From assembly GCF_036607905.1 (NCBI RefSeq), contig NZ_CP144555.1, forward strand, positions 372,001 to 436,000: 64,000 nt of DNA. The letters run 5' to 3'. This document shows, piece after piece, positions 8,146 to 18,059 of the stretch. The translations under genes and the position numbers were made by a program. Position 1 is the first letter of the stretch. The number at the start of each line of letters is the position of its first letter. The DNA is from Streptomyces sp. SCSIO 75703. Its GTDB lineage: Bacteria > Actinomycetota > Actinomycetes > Streptomycetales > Streptomycetaceae. The notes under the pieces were generated by a model, which was not told the origin of the DNA, ran no database searches, and saw only the letters and a list, made by a program, of their open reading frames with translations.

Positions 8146-9461
8146 CCGACCCCGTCACCGACCCCGAGGTGCTGCGCGAACGCGCCCTCGCCACCCTCAC
8201 CGCCGCCCGCGACCGCACCGCGCTGCTCACCGGCTGCGTCGAGGAGCCCGACCTGATCGCGCAGCACTCGCCGCTCATGTCGCCGCTGGTGTGGGACCTG
8301 GCGCACATCGGCAACCAGGAGGAGCTGTGGCTGCTGCGGGCGGTCGCCGGACAGGAGGCGATCCGCCCCGAGATCGACAGCCTCTACGACGCCTTCGAGC
8401 ACCCTCGTGCCGAACGGCCCCGGCTGCCGCTGCTGCCGCCCGAGGAGGCCCGCCGGTACGCGGCCGAGGTGCGCTCGCGCGCGCTGGACGTGCTGGAGGG
8501 CGCCGCGTTCCGCGGGAGCCGGCTGACCGAGGCGGGCTTCGCCTTCGGGATGGTCGCCCAGCACGAGCAGCAGCACGACGAGACGATGCTCATCACCCAC
8601 CAGTTGCGCACCGGCCCGCCGGCGCTGACCGCGCCCGACCCCGATCCGGTGCCGCCGTTCACGGGGCCGGCCGAGGTGCTGGTGCCGGGCGGCCCGTTCA
8701 CGATGGGCACCTCCACCGAGCCGTGGGCGCTGGACAACGAGCGGCCCGCGCACCGGCGCGAGGTGAACGCCTTCTTCCTGGACACCACTCCGGTGACGAA
8801 CGCGGCCTACCTGGGGTTCATCGAGGACGGCGGCTACACGGACCCGCGCTGGTGGGCTCCCGGCGGCTGGGACCTCGTCCGCCGGCACGGGCTGACCGCG
8901 CCGCTGTACTGGCGCCGGGACGGCGGGCAGTGGCTGCGGCGCCGCTTCGGCGTCACGGAGGCGGTGCCGCCCGGGGAGCCGGTGGTCCACGTGAGCTGGT
9001 ACGAGGCGGACGCGTACGCCCGGTGGGCCGGGCGGCGGCTGCCCACCGAGGCCGAGTGGGAGAAGGCCGCCCGGCACGATCCGGCCTCCGGCCGCTCCCG
9101 GCGCTATCCGTGGGGCGACGCCGATCCGGGCCCGGACCACGCCAACCTGGGCCAGCGGCACTTGCGGCCGGCGCCCGCGGGCGGCTACCCGGCGGGACGC
9201 TCCCCGCTCGGCGTGGGGCAGCTCATCGGCGACGTGTGGGAGTGGACGTCGAGCGACTTCGCCCCGTACCCGGGCTTCCGGGCGTTCCCGTACCGGGAGT
9301 ACTCGGAGGTGTTCTTCGGGCCGGAGCACAAGGTGCTGCGCGGCGGTTCGTTCGCGGTGGACGCGGTGGCCTGCCGCGGCACCTTCCGCAGCTGGGACCT
9401 GCCGGTCAGGCGGCAGATCTTCTCCGGCTTCCGCACCGCCCGGTCGGCGGAGGTCGCCTGA
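8142..9461 (+). CDS. egtB: Hercynylcysteine sulfoxide synthase EgtB
   Basis: Non-heme iron enzyme coupling hercynine to gamma-glutamylcysteine with O2 to give the sulfoxide conjugate. The 439-residue protein has an N-terminal DinB-like domain carrying the iron triad, seen here as His55 in [10 protein letters not shown] and His141/His145 in [10 protein letters not shown], followed by a formylglycine-generating-enzyme-like domain ([20 protein letters not shown] to FSGFRTARS). Start ATG 8142 overlaps the egtA stop; its own stop TGA 9459-9461 overlaps the egtC ATG by one base. Family assignment is firm. Confidence 0.95.
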   Translation: MTDPVTDPEVLRERALATLTAARDRTALLTGCVEEPDLIAQHSPLMSPLVWDLAHIGNQEELWLLRAVAGQEAIRPEIDSLYDAFEHPRAERPRLPLLPPEEARRYAAEVRSRALDVLEGAAFRGSRLTEAGFAFGMVAQHEQQHDETMLITHQLRTGPPALTAPDPDPVPPFTGPAEVLVPGGPFTMGTSTEPWALDNERPAHRREVNAFFLDTTPVTNAAYLGFIEDGGYTDPRWWAPGGWDLVRRHGLTAPLYWRRDGGQWLRRRFGVTEAVPPGEPVVHVSWYEADAYARWAGRRLPTEAEWEKAARHDPASGRSRRYPWGDADPGPDHANLGQRHLRPAPAGGYPAGRSPLGVGQLIGDVWEWTSSDFAPYPGFRAFPYREYSEVFFGPEHKVLRGGSFAVDAVACRGTFRSWDLPVRRQIFSGFRTARSAEVA

Positions 9462-10342
9462 TGTGCCGTCACATCGCCTACCTGGGACCGGCCGAACCGC
9501 TGGGCCGGCTCCTCGTGGAGCCCCCGCAGGGGCTGTACCGCCAGTCCTGGGCGCCCGGCCGGCAGCGGTACGGGACGGTCAACGCCGACGGGTTCGGCGT
9601 CGGCTGGTACGCCCCGTACGACCGGGTGCCGGCCCGCTACCGGCGCGCGGGGCCGATCTGGGCGGACCAGTCCTTCGCCGACCTGGCCCGGGTGGTGCGC
9701 ACCCGGGCGCTGCTGGCGGCGGTCCGGGACGCCACCCTGACGGGTGCGGACGCGGAGGCCGCGGCGGCGCCGTTCACCGCGGGGACCTGGCTGTTCAGCC
9801 ACAACGGGGCGGTGACCGGCTGGCCCGGTTCGCTGGCGCGGGCGGCGGCGCTGCTGCCGGCGGAGGAGTTGCTGTCGCTGGAGGCGCGCAACGACTCGGC
9901 GCTGGTGTGGGCGCTGGTGCTGCACCGGCTGCGCGCCGGGGCCGCGCGGGAGCCGGGGCGGGGCTCGGCCGTCGTGCCGACCCCGGCGGCGGGCGGGCGG
10001 CGCGCCGGCCCCGGGCACACGGCGGGCCGGGCGCTGGCGGACACGGTCCGGGAGGTCGCCGCGGCGGCCCCCGGCTCGCGGCTGAACCTGCTGCTGACCG
10101 ACGGCGACACGATCGCCGCCACCGCCTGGGGCGACACCCTGTGGTACCTGGCCCGGCCGCGCGGCGGCACCGTCGTCGCCTCGGAGCCGTACGACGAGGA
10201 CCCGCGCTGGCGGGAGGTGCCGGACCGCACCCTGCTCGTCGCGAGCCGCACGACGGTGCTGCTCACCCCGCTGGAGGAGCCGGGCGCGCCCGTACGCTCC
10301 CCCGCTCCCCCGTCCGCCTCGGTGAAGGAGTCCCGCACGTGA
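9461..10342 (+). CDS. egtC: Gamma-glutamyl-hercynylcysteine sulfoxide amidohydrolase EgtC
   Basis: Class II glutamine-amidotransferase-type hydrolase that removes the glutamyl group from the EgtB product. It begins Met-Cys, so processing would leave the N-terminal nucleophile Cys2, as the family requires. Other signatures are [11 protein letters not shown] (about residues 43-53), [10 protein letters not shown] (about 110-119) and ARNDSALVW. Length 293 residues; the insert after HRLRAGAA is Gly/Arg-rich and specific to this strain or genus. It is coupled to egtB upstream and to egtD downstream by a four-base GTGA overlap. Confidence 0.93.
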   Translation: MCRHIAYLGPAEPLGRLLVEPPQGLYRQSWAPGRQRYGTVNADGFGVGWYAPYDRVPARYRRAGPIWADQSFADLARVVRTRALLAAVRDATLTGADAEAAAAPFTAGTWLFSHNGAVTGWPGSLARAAALLPAEELLSLEARNDSALVWALVLHRLRAGAAREPGRGSAVVPTPAAGGRRAGPGHTAGRALADTVREVAAAAPGSRLNLLLTDGDTIAATAWGDTLWYLARPRGGTVVASEPYDEDPRWREVPDRTLLVASRTTVLLTPLEEPGAPVRSPAPPSASVKESRT

Positions 10343-11301
10343 GCCCGTTCCGACTGACCCGCACGCTGGCCGAGGACGCCACGGGGGCGGCGCTGCGCGC
10401 CGACGTCCTGACGGGGCTGACCGCGATGCCGAAGTGGCTGCCGCCCAAGTGGTTCTACGACGCCCGGGGCAGCGAGCTGTTCGAGGAGATCACGGCGCTG
10501 CCCGAGTACTACCCCACCCGGGCCGAGCGGGAGATCCTCGCGGACCGGGCCGGGGAGATCGCCGCCGCGACCGGCGCCCGCACGCTCGTGGAGCTGGGGT
10601 CGGGTTCCTCGGAGAAGACGCGCTACCTGCTCGACGCCCTCACCTCGCTGCGCGGCTATGTGCCGGTGGACGTCAGCGAGAGCGCGCTCACCGGGGCCGG
10701 CCGGGCAATCGCGGCCGAGCGGCCCGGCCTGGAGGTGCACGCGCTGCTCGCCGACTTCACGTCGGCGCTGACGCTGCCGCCGACGCCGGGCCCGCGCCTG
10801 GTGGCGTTCCTCGGCGGCACGGTCGGCAACCTGCTGCCCGCCGAGCGGGCCGCGTTCCTCGCCTCGGTGCGGGCGATGCTCGCCTCCGGCGACGCCCTGC
10901 TGCTCGGCACGGACCTGGTGAAGGACCCGGACGTGCTGGTGCGTGCGTACGACGACGCGGCCGGGGTGACGGCCGCGTTCGACAAGAACGTGCTGGCGGT
11001 GGTCAACCGCGAACTCGGCGCCGACTTCGAGCCCGACGCCTTCGACCACGTGGCGCTGTGGGACGCCGGGCGGGAGTGGATCGAGATGCGGCTGCGGGCG
11101 CGCACCGCGCAGACGGTGAAGGTGGGCGCGCTCGGGCTGGCCGTGCACTTCGCCGCCGGGGAGGAGCTGCGGACCGAGGTGTCCGCGAAGTTCCGGCGCG
11201 AGGGGGTGAGCGCGGAACTCGCGGCGGCCGGGCTGGAGCTGTCCCACTGGTGGACGGACGGCGAGGGGCGGTTCGCCCTGTCGCTGAGCGTGGTGCGCTG
11301 A
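10339..11301 (+). CDS. egtD: L-histidine N-alpha-methyltransferase EgtD
   Basis: SAM-dependent enzyme that trimethylates histidine to hercynine. The 320-residue protein has the family-specific start [20 protein letters not shown] (about residues 35-54) and YYPTRAERE. The SAM site is [19 protein letters not shown]. The histidine-binding region FLGGTVGNL follows, and the C-terminus keeps [13 protein letters not shown]. Start GTG 10339 overlaps the egtC stop. The operon ends here; a PLP beta-lyase (EgtE) that would finish ergothioneine is not in the window, as in other Streptomyces where the last step is unlinked. Confidence 0.95.
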   Translation: MSPFRLTRTLAEDATGAALRADVLTGLTAMPKWLPPKWFYDARGSELFEEITALPEYYPTRAEREILADRAGEIAAATGARTLVELGSGSSEKTRYLLDALTSLRGYVPVDVSESALTGAGRAIAAERPGLEVHALLADFTSALTLPPTPGPRLVAFLGGTVGNLLPAERAAFLASVRAMLASGDALLLGTDLVKDPDVLVRAYDDAAGVTAAFDKNVLAVVNRELGADFEPDAFDHVALWDAGREWIEMRLRARTAQTVKVGALGLAVHFAAGEELRTEVSAKFRREGVSAELAAAGLELSHWWTDGEGRFALSLSVVR

Positions 11302-11325
11302 GCCCGCCGGGCGTCGCCGCGCGGT

Positions 11326-11343
11326 GGCGCGGGGTGCCGCGCC
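11326..11343. terminator. Short hairpin between egtD and solute-binding gene
   Basis: GGCGCGG and CCGCGCC form a 7-bp stem with a 4-base loop in the 48-bp gap between the convergent egtD and lipoprotein genes. It is the only terminator candidate there, and weak compared with others in the window. Confidence 0.4.
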
Positions 11344-11349
11344 GCCGCG

Positions 11350-12618
11350 TCAGCGGGCGTTGAGGTCGAGCAGTTCGGTGATGCGCTCGGAGGAGCGGCG
11401 GGCCTCCTCGCGGGCGTCGCCGCCGGTGAGCACCTTGGTCATGTAGTCCTTGATCGGGTTGTCGGCCTCGACGGCGCCCCAGCGGGGCGTGGCGGGGGTG
11501 GCGCGGCCGTGGGCGGCGCCGGCCGCCATGGCGGCGACGCCCTCCTCGCCGGCGACGGCGTCGGCGAGGGACTCCTTGTTGGGGACGTAGTTCATGGCGC
11601 GGGCCAGTTCGGTGTTCCACTTGGCGCCGGCGAGGGCCTCGATGACCGCGACGGCGCCCTCCAGGTTGTCGGTGTTCCTGGGCACGACGAGGTCGGAGCC
11701 GCCGGTGAAGACGGCACCGGGCCGGTCGGCGGTCTTGCCGGGGACGGGGAAGAAGCCGAGCTTGCCCTTCAGTTCGGGGTTCTCGCGCAGGATGGTCTGG
11801 GCGACGCCGGGCACGGCGATGATCTGGGCGACCCGTCCCTTGGCGAAGACGCCGGCCTGCGGCGGGTGTTCCTCGTCGGCGTCGGCGGGGCCGCGGCCGA
11901 GGGCCTGCAGTTCGCGGTAGAACTCCATGCCGGCGAGGGCGGCGTCGCTGTCGAGGGAGCCCTTCCAGATGCCGCCCTTCTGCTGGGCGAGTTCGCCGCC
12001 CTCGTCCCAGATGAAGCCGGAGAGGGTGTACCAGTCCTGGCCGGCCAGGTAGATGCCCTGGTTGCCGCCGGTGTCGAGCTTCTCGGTGGCGCTGATCCAC
12101 TCCTCGCGGGTGCGGGGCGGCTCGCCGATCCCGGCCTCCTCGAAGAGGTCCTTGCGGTAGATGACGACGCGGTTGGCGGCGTACCAGGGGATGCCGAACT
12201 GCTGGGACATGTACTGGCCCGGTTCGGCGAGGCCGGGCAGCCACTCGCGGATGCCCCAGTTGCGCATGGACTCCAGGGTGAGGTCCTGGAGGCGACCGCC
12301 TTCGGCGTACTGGGCGACCTGGGTGTTGCCCACCTCGATGACGTCGGGGCCGTTCTCGGTGCCGTCGGCCTTCAGCGCGGCCTGCACCTTGTCGCCGATG
12401 CCGGTCCACTCCTGGATGCGGATGTCGAGGGCGAGCTTGGGGTGCTCGCGCTCGAACTCCTCCTTGAAGCGGTTGAGGAAGTCCTGCGAGGCGCTGTTCT
12501 TCATCAGCCACACGGTCACGGAGCGCCGGTCGTCGGCACCGCCCTCGGACAGGAGGCCGCAGCCGGCGAGCAGGGAGGCGGACACACAGACAAGGGCGAG
12601 CAGGCGACGACGTCTCAC
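11350..12618 (-). CDS. Sugar ABC transporter substrate-binding lipoprotein (orphan)
   Basis: A 422-residue extracellular solute-binding protein of the family-1 carbohydrate type. The signal peptide ends in a lipobox (SLLAGCGLL, Cys20), so it should be lipid-anchored outside the membrane. The body has the maltose-binding-type order: TVWLMKNSASQDFLNRFKEE, DVIEVGNTQVAQYAEGG, GIPWYAANRVVIYRKDLFEE and GGSDLVVPRNTDN. No permease or ATPase genes adjoin, so it must share a transporter encoded elsewhere. Start GTG 12618 is chosen because it places the signal peptide correctly; its ribosome site is weak. A DasR-like palindrome overlaps its promoter, suggesting an aminosugar ligand (inference). Confidence 0.9.
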   Translation of the reverse strand: MRRRRLLALVCVSASLLAGCGLLSEGGADDRRSVTVWLMKNSASQDFLNRFKEEFEREHPKLALDIRIQEWTGIGDKVQAALKADGTENGPDVIEVGNTQVAQYAEGGRLQDLTLESMRNWGIREWLPGLAEPGQYMSQQFGIPWYAANRVVIYRKDLFEEAGIGEPPRTREEWISATEKLDTGGNQGIYLAGQDWYTLSGFIWDEGGELAQQKGGIWKGSLDSDAALAGMEFYRELQALGRGPADADEEHPPQAGVFAKGRVAQIIAVPGVAQTILRENPELKGKLGFFPVPGKTADRPGAVFTGGSDLVVPRNTDNLEGAVAVIEALAGAKWNTELARAMNYVPNKESLADAVAGEEGVAAMAAGAAHGRATPATPRWGAVEADNPIKDYMTKVLTGGDAREEARRSSERITELLDLNAR

Positions 12619-12733
12619 GAGGGGGTCTTTCTGTCTGACGGACAGGGGCGGCGGGCGGACCGGAGTCCTGCGCACGCGAAGGGAGACCCGACGTGGGGGA
12701 CGAGCCAGTGGCTCGAACGGGTGACTGGGATTT

Positions 12734-12758
12734 TGGTATGGACCATTCGTAAGGTCAA
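12734..12758 (-). promoter_or_regulatory. DasR-like (dre) operator overlapping promoter
   Basis: On the minus strand TGGTCCATACCA (12745-12734) matches the DasR site core TGGTCTAGACCA at 10 of 12 positions, flanked by AT-rich bases. A TTGACC -35-like hexamer lies just upstream (12758-12753) and a CAAAAT -10-like hexamer 17 bases further overlaps the palindrome end. The site is about 115 bases before the solute-binding gene. The rest of 12619-12912 shows no gene. Confidence 0.6.
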
Positions 12759-12912
12759 GGCCAATGTGAAGGTCGTGGCGGTTTCGACACCGTCGCCCGC
12801 CCCCGCGTCGCCTCGCGCCCGGCGGCGGGGTGGGGCACCGTGGAGTGACGCACGGCGCCGGGCGGGACCGCCGGCACCGCCGCCGCCGTGACCGCGCGGA
12901 AGGAGCACCGGC

Positions 12913-13131
12913 ATGTCGAACCACACCTACCGGGTCACCGAGATCGTCGGCACCTCGCCCGACGGCGTCGACCAGGCCGTCCGCAACGGGATCGACCGGG
13001 CCTCGAAGACCCTGCGCAACCTGGACTGGTTCGAGGTGGCGCAGGTCCGGGGGCAGATCGAGGAGGGGCGGGTGGCGCACTGGCAGGTGTGCCTCAAGGT
13101 CGGCTTCCGCCTGGAGGGCACCGAGGACTGA
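12913..13131 (+). CDS. Dodecin family flavin-binding protein
   Basis: A 72-residue dodecin, which assembles into a hollow dodecamer storing flavin or coenzyme A derivatives. The entire family pattern is present: YRVTEIVGTSPDGVDQAVRN, the second helix to the conserved tryptophan (LRNLDWFEV, Trp38), then GRVAHWQVCLKVGFRLEG. Start ATG 12913 follows GGAAGGAG at normal spacing. Monocistronic, between divergent and convergent neighbours. Confidence 0.95.
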   Translation: MSNHTYRVTEIVGTSPDGVDQAVRNGIDRASKTLRNLDWFEVAQVRGQIEEGRVAHWQVCLKVGFRLEGTED

Positions 13132-13170
13132 CGCGCCGCCGGGTGCGGTGGCGCCGGAGCCCCGGACCAG

Positions 13171-13204
13171 CCCCGGACCGCCCCGGCGCCGGGGCGGTCC
13201 GGGG
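13171..13204. terminator. 34-bp perfect palindrome between dodecin and HAD genes
   Basis: A perfect GC-rich palindrome (15-bp stem with a 4-base GCGC loop) sits between the convergent dodecin and HAD phosphatase genes and can serve both strands. Confidence 0.75.
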
Positions 13205-13215
13205 CCGCCGGTCCG

Positions 13216-13707
13216 TCAGGTGCGGCCCTGGCGTTCCTGCGCGTCCCGCAGCGCCGCCGAGGGGAGCGCCCAGTCCGCGCGGACCACGGTGAACCCGGCC
13301 CGGCGGGCGTCCTCGCAGACCAGCGCGTCGTCGTCGACGAGGACCCGGACCTCGCGGGTGCGGGCGAGCCGGCGCAGCACCTCCAGCTTGGTGAGCCGGG
13401 CCGGCCTGCGGTCGGCGTCGCGCCGCATGTGCACGCGTCCCTCGGGCAGCCCGTGCGCCGACAGCCAGTCGTGGGTGTCCCGCCGGCAGCGCTCGGGCCG
13501 CCCGGTCAGGTAGACCACCTCGCAGACGCGGGCGCTCTCGCGCACCAGGGCGAGGCCCTCGGCGAGCGGCGGGTCGTCGGGCGCGGCGGCGAAGAACGCC
13601 TCCCAGTCGCGCGGCCGGCGCTCCAGGAAGTGCTGCCGGTGTGCGGTGGAGGCGAGGGTGTTGTCGAGGTCGAACACGGCCAGGGGGCGCGCGGTGCGGT
13701 CGGTCAC
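13216..13707 (-). CDS. HAD-superfamily phosphatase
   Basis: A 163-residue HAD hydrolase. Motif I is AVFDLDNTLAST (nucleophile in DLDNT near residue 13), motif II is VVYLTGRPERCRRDT, a lysine lies in ARLTKLEVLRRL, and motif IV is RVLVDDDALVCEDARRAG. The small cap resembles acid-phosphatase-like/PNK-3' phosphatase proteins of the LNS2-type group that clean phosphate ends or nucleotides. Start GTG 13707 is the last in-frame start before motif I. It diverges from the luciferase-like gene at 13775. Confidence 0.85.
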   Translation of the reverse strand: MTDRTARPLAVFDLDNTLASTAHRQHFLERRPRDWEAFFAAAPDDPPLAEGLALVRESARVCEVVYLTGRPERCRRDTHDWLSAHGLPEGRVHMRRDADRRPARLTKLEVLRRLARTREVRVLVDDDALVCEDARRAGFTVVRADWALPSAALRDAQERQGRT

Positions 13708-13774
13708 GCCCCCACCGTAGGCGAGGCCGGGGCGGCCGGGGGAATCCCGGCGGCGCGCGGGCGTTGAACAGGGT

Positions 13775-14824
13775 GTGAGTTCCCTGATCGCCACCACGCC
13801 GTTCTCCGTCCTCGACCGTTCCCGCGTGCGCGAGGGCCACGACGCCGCGCGGGCGCTGCGCGACACCGTGGCGCTGGCCCGGGAGGCGGAGCGGCTCGGC
13901 TTCCGCCGCTTCTGGGTCGCCGAGCACCACGGGGTGCCCGGGGTGGCCGGTTCGGCGCCGACGGTGCTGGCCGCCGCCGTGGCGGGCGCGACCGGCCGCA
14001 TCCGGGTCGGCACCGGGGGCGTGATGCTGCCCAACCACCGCACGCTGGTCGTCGCCGAGCAGTTCGGCGTGCTGGAGTCGCTCTTCCCGGGACGGATCGA
14101 CATGGGGCTCGGCCGCTCGGTCGGCTTCACCGACGGGGTACGCCGGGCGCTGGGCCGCGACAAGGGGGACGCGGAGGACTTCGAGGGACAGCTCGCGGAG
14201 TTGCTGGGCTGGTTCCGGGGCACCTCCCCCACGGGCGTGCGGGCGCGCCCGGCGGAGGGGCTGCGCGTCCCGCCGTTCGTGCTGGCGATGGGCGAGGGCG
14301 CGGAGGTGGCCGCGCGGGCGGGCCTGCCGATGGTCATCGGGGACCTGCGCGGCCGGGAGCGGATGCTGCGCGGCATCGAGCGCTACCGCGCCGGGTTCCG
14401 CCCCTCGCAGTGGAGCGCGGAGCCGTACGTGATCGTGTCGGGGACCGTGGCCGTGGCCGGGACGCCCGGGCAGGCGCGGCGCCTGCTGGTGCCGGAGGCG
14501 TGGTCGATGGCGCACGCCCGCACCCGCGGCACCTTCCCGCCGCTCGCCCCGGCCGAGGCCGTCGAGGCCCGGACGATGACCGCGAAGGAGCGCGACCTGT
14601 ACGAGTCCGGTCTGCGGGGGCACATCGCGGGCACCGAGGAACAGGTGGCGGCGGAGCTGGAGGCGCTGCTGCGCGACTCGGGCGCGCAGGAGGTCCTGGT
14701 GACGACCAGTACGTACGACCGGACGGCGCTGCTGGACTCCTACCGCCGGCTGGCCCGGATCGCGGCGACCGCCGCGGCGCCGGACGGCTCGGTTGGTGCC
14801 GGGGGCCGGGACGGCGGACGATGA
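13775..14824 (+). CDS. LLM-class flavin-dependent oxidoreductase
   Basis: A 349-residue bacterial luciferase-like TIM-barrel protein that uses reduced FMN or F420. Family features: DTVALAREAERLGFRRFWVA then EHHGVPGVAGSAPTVLAAAV, RIRVGTGGVMLPNHRTLVVA, and FPGRIDMGLGRSVGFTDGVR. The MsnO8/alkane-type subfamily (group 1) usually starts with a short LSVLD-like segment, present here as FSVLDRS. Start is GTG 13775. The substrate cannot be inferred; the next gene is a UvrA-like protein 111 bases away. Confidence 0.9.
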   Translation: MSSLIATTPFSVLDRSRVREGHDAARALRDTVALAREAERLGFRRFWVAEHHGVPGVAGSAPTVLAAAVAGATGRIRVGTGGVMLPNHRTLVVAEQFGVLESLFPGRIDMGLGRSVGFTDGVRRALGRDKGDAEDFEGQLAELLGWFRGTSPTGVRARPAEGLRVPPFVLAMGEGAEVAARAGLPMVIGDLRGRERMLRGIERYRAGFRPSQWSAEPYVIVSGTVAVAGTPGQARRLLVPEAWSMAHARTRGTFPPLAPAEAVEARTMTAKERDLYESGLRGHIAGTEEQVAAELEALLRDSGAQEVLVTTSTYDRTALLDSYRRLARIAATAAAPDGSVGAGGRDGGR

Positions 14825-17000
14825 CGACGGGGCGTCACCACCGCGCGCGACGGCGGCCGGCCGGCGCCCCGGCGCCGCCGCCGGGCCCGGAGCCCGTGGC
14901 GCAGACCGAGACCGCACCCCCTACGGAGCCCGCCGATGCACAGCCCCCACGACCCCTACGTCCGGGTGCGCGGCGCCCGTGAGCACAACCTGCGGGGTGT
15001 GGACGTCGACGTCCCGCGCGACGTCGTGGCCGTCTTCACCGGGGTGTCGGGCTCCGGCAAGTCCTCCCTCGCCTTCGGCACCGTCTACGCGGAGGCGCAG
15101 CGGCGCTACTTCGAGTCGGTCGCGCCCTACGCGCGCCGGCTGATCCACCAGGTGGGTGCGCCGAAGGTGGGCGAGATCACCGGGCTGCCGCCCGCCGTGT
15201 CGCTCCAGCAGCGCCGGGCGGCACCGACCTCCCGGTCCTCGGTGGGCACGGTCACCACCCTGTCCAACTCGCTGCGGATGCTGTTCTCGCGCGCCGGGAC
15301 CTACCCGCCGGGGGCGCCGCGGCTGGACTCGGACGCCTTCTCCCCGCACACGGCGGCCGGGGCGTGCCCGGAGTGCGAGGGGCTCGGCCGGGTGCACCGG
15401 GTCACCGAGGAGTCGCTGGTCCCCGACCCGTCGCTGTCCATCCGCGAGGGCGCCGTCGCGGCCTGGCCGGGCGCCTGGCAGGGCAAGAACCTGCGGGACG
15501 TCCTCGACGCGCTGGGCCACGACGTGGACCGGCCCTGGCGCGAGCTGCCGGCGCGGGAGCGGGAGTGGATCCTGTTCACGGACGAGCAGCCGGTGGTGAC
15601 GGTGCACCCGGTCCGGGAGGCGGGCCGCGTCCAGCGGCCGTACCAGGGGACGTACACGAGCGCCCGCCGGTACGTCCTGAAGACCTTCGCGCAGTCCCGG
15701 AGCCCGGCGCTCAGGGCGCGGGCGGAGCGCCATCTGACCAGCGAGCCCTGCCCGGTGTGCGGCGGGGCCCGGCTGCGGCGGGAGGCGCTGGCGGTGACCG
15801 TCGGCGGGCGGACGGTCACCGAACTGGCCGCGCTGCCGCTCGCGGACCTCGCCGGCGTGCTGCCCACCGAGGGCGAGACGGCACGGGTGCTCACCGCAGA
15901 CCTCGTCTCCCGGGTGAGGCCCGTCGTCGAACTGGGCCTCGGCTACCTGAGCCTGGACCGGCCGGCGCCGACCCTCTCGGCGGGCGAGCTGCAACGGCTG
16001 CGGCTCGCGACCCAGTTGCGCTCGGGACTGTTCGGCGTGGTCTACGTCCTCGACGAGCCGTCCGCGGGACTGCACCCGGCGGACACGGAGGCGCTGCTGA
16101 CGATCCTGGGGCGGCTGAAGGCGGCCGGGAACTCGGTGTTCGTGGTCGAGCACCACCTCGGCGTGGTCCGCGAGGCCGACTGGATCGTCGACGTGGGCCC
16201 GGGGGCGGGCGAGCACGGCGGCCGGGTGCTGTACAGCGGGCCCGTGGACGGGCTGGCCGGCACGGCGTGCTCGGCGACGGCCCGGTACCTCTTCGACCGC
16301 TCCCCCGCGCCCGCACGGCCGGTGCGCGAGGCCCGGGGCACGCTGACGGTCGGCCCGGTGACCCGGCACAACCTGCGCGGGGTGCGGGCCGAGGTGCCGC
16401 TCGGCGTGCTCACCGCCGTGACCGGTGTGTCCGGCTCCGGCAAGTCGACGCTCCTGGACGCGATCACCGAGGACCTGCCCGGCGTGCGGCGGCTGGTGCG
16501 CGTCGACCAGAAGCCCATCGGGCGCACCCCGCGTTCCAACCTGGCCACGTACACGGGGCTGTTCGACGTGGTGCGCCGGCTCTTCGCCGCCACGGACGCG
16601 GCCCGCGCACGCGGGTACGGCGCCGGCCGGTTCTCCTTCAACACCGCCTCCGGCGGGCGCTGCGAGACCTGCCAGGGCGAGGGCTTCGTCAGCGTCGAGC
16701 TGTTGTTCCTGCCGAGCACGTACGCGCCCTGCCCGGACTGCGGCGGGGCGCGTTACGGCCCGGCGACGCTGGAGGTGACGTACCGGGGACGGAACATCGC
16801 CCAGGTGCTGGACCTGACGGTGGAGGAGGCGGGGGCCTTCTTCGCCGACCGGCCGGCGGTGGCGCGCAGCCTGTCGGCGCTGCTGGCGGTCGGCCTCGGC
16901 TACCTGCGCCTGGGACAGCCCGCGACGGAGCTGTCCGGCGGAGAGGCACAACGCGTCAAGCTGGCGAGCGAGTTGCAGCGGAGCCGGCGCGGGCACACGC

Positions 17001-17006
17001 TCTACC
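17001..17006. repeat. Target-site duplication, left copy (TCTACC)
   Basis: TCTACC here and at 18060-18065 directly flank the IS; deleting one copy plus the IS restores the UvrA reading frame. Confidence 0.9.
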
Positions 17007-18059
17007 TGTATTGATCACGAGCGTTGTTGACACTGCTGGATCTTGAACATGGCGAAGACCTCCGGTGTGGTGGGAGCTGTCTAGGAACTCACCGCACGGA
17101 GGTCTTCGTGCCCCACCGTAATGCCCGGCTGACCGTCTTCGGTAGAAGACTGCTGGTCGAACGTGTCTGCTCAGGCCGTCCGGTCGCTCACGTGGCCGCC
17201 GAGATGGGTATCTCCCGGGCCACGGCTCACAAATGGATCCGCAGGTGGCGGGCTGAAGGCGAGGCGGGCCTGCACGACCGGTCGAGCCGGCCTCACACGA
17301 CGCCGCACCGGACCGCGGCCTCGGTCGAAACCCGCGTCTGCGACCTGCGACAGAGCCGCAAGCTCGGGCCGGCCAGGATCGGCCCGATCCTGGGCCTGCC
17401 CGCCTCGACCGTCCACCGGATCCTGACCCGCCACCGGCTCAACCGCCTGGCCTGGCTCGACCGCCCCACCGGCACGCTGATCCGCCGCTACGAACGCGAG
17501 CGTCCCGGGGAACTCATCCACGTCGACGTGAAGAAACTCGGCCGGATCCCCGACGGCGGCGGTCACAAAGCGCTGGGCCGCCAGGCCGGCCGGGCCACCC
17601 GCAACAACATGGGCTTCGACTACGTCCACTCCGCCGTCGACGACCACACCCGCCTCGCCTACAGCGAGATCCACGGCGACGAGAAGACCGCGACCTGCGC
17701 GGGCTTCCTCACCCGCGCGGCCACGTTCTTCCACAGCCAGGGCATCACCCGGATCGAGCGGGTGCTGACCGACAACGCCTGGGCCTACCGCAAGGGCCTG
17801 GCCTGGAAGGCAGTCCTGGCCGAGCTCGGCGCGACCGGCAAGCTGACCCGGGCCTACCGGCCGCAGACCAACGGCAAGGTCGAACGCTTCAACCGCACCC
17901 TGCTCGACGAATGGGCCTACCTGCGGCCCTACACCTCAAACACCGAACGGACCGAAGCCCTGGCAGACTTCCTCCACACCTACAACCACCACCGCTGCCA
18001 CACCGCACTGGACGGACACCCGCCCATCAGCCGTGTCAACAACGCTGCGGGTCAATACA
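17007..18059 (+). mobile_element. IS481-family insertion sequence, 1,053 bp
   Basis: Terminal inverted repeats of 27 bp, both beginning TGTATTGA and ending GCGTTGTTGACAC, match at 23 of 27 positions (17007-17033 and the complement of 18059-18033). Size, single DDE transposase and 6-bp target duplication fit IS481. The undecayed ends and intact duplication indicate a fairly recent insertion into the uvrA-like gene. Confidence 0.93.
17053..17108 (+). promoter_or_regulatory. Hairpin masking the transposase ribosome site
   Basis: CGAAGACCTCCG (17053-17064) is the exact complement of CGGAGGTCTTCG (17097-17108), which contains the CGGAGG ribosome site and the G of the GTG start. Transcripts reading in from uvrA would fold this 12-bp stem and hide the site; transcripts starting inside would not. 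This is a known strategy for keeping transposition low. Confidence 0.7.

Noticed and set aside
12690..12745. tRNA-like sequence with a GGCTCGAACGGG segment
   Set aside because: It resembles a T-loop, but no acceptor stem, D-arm or anticodon arm can be paired around it.
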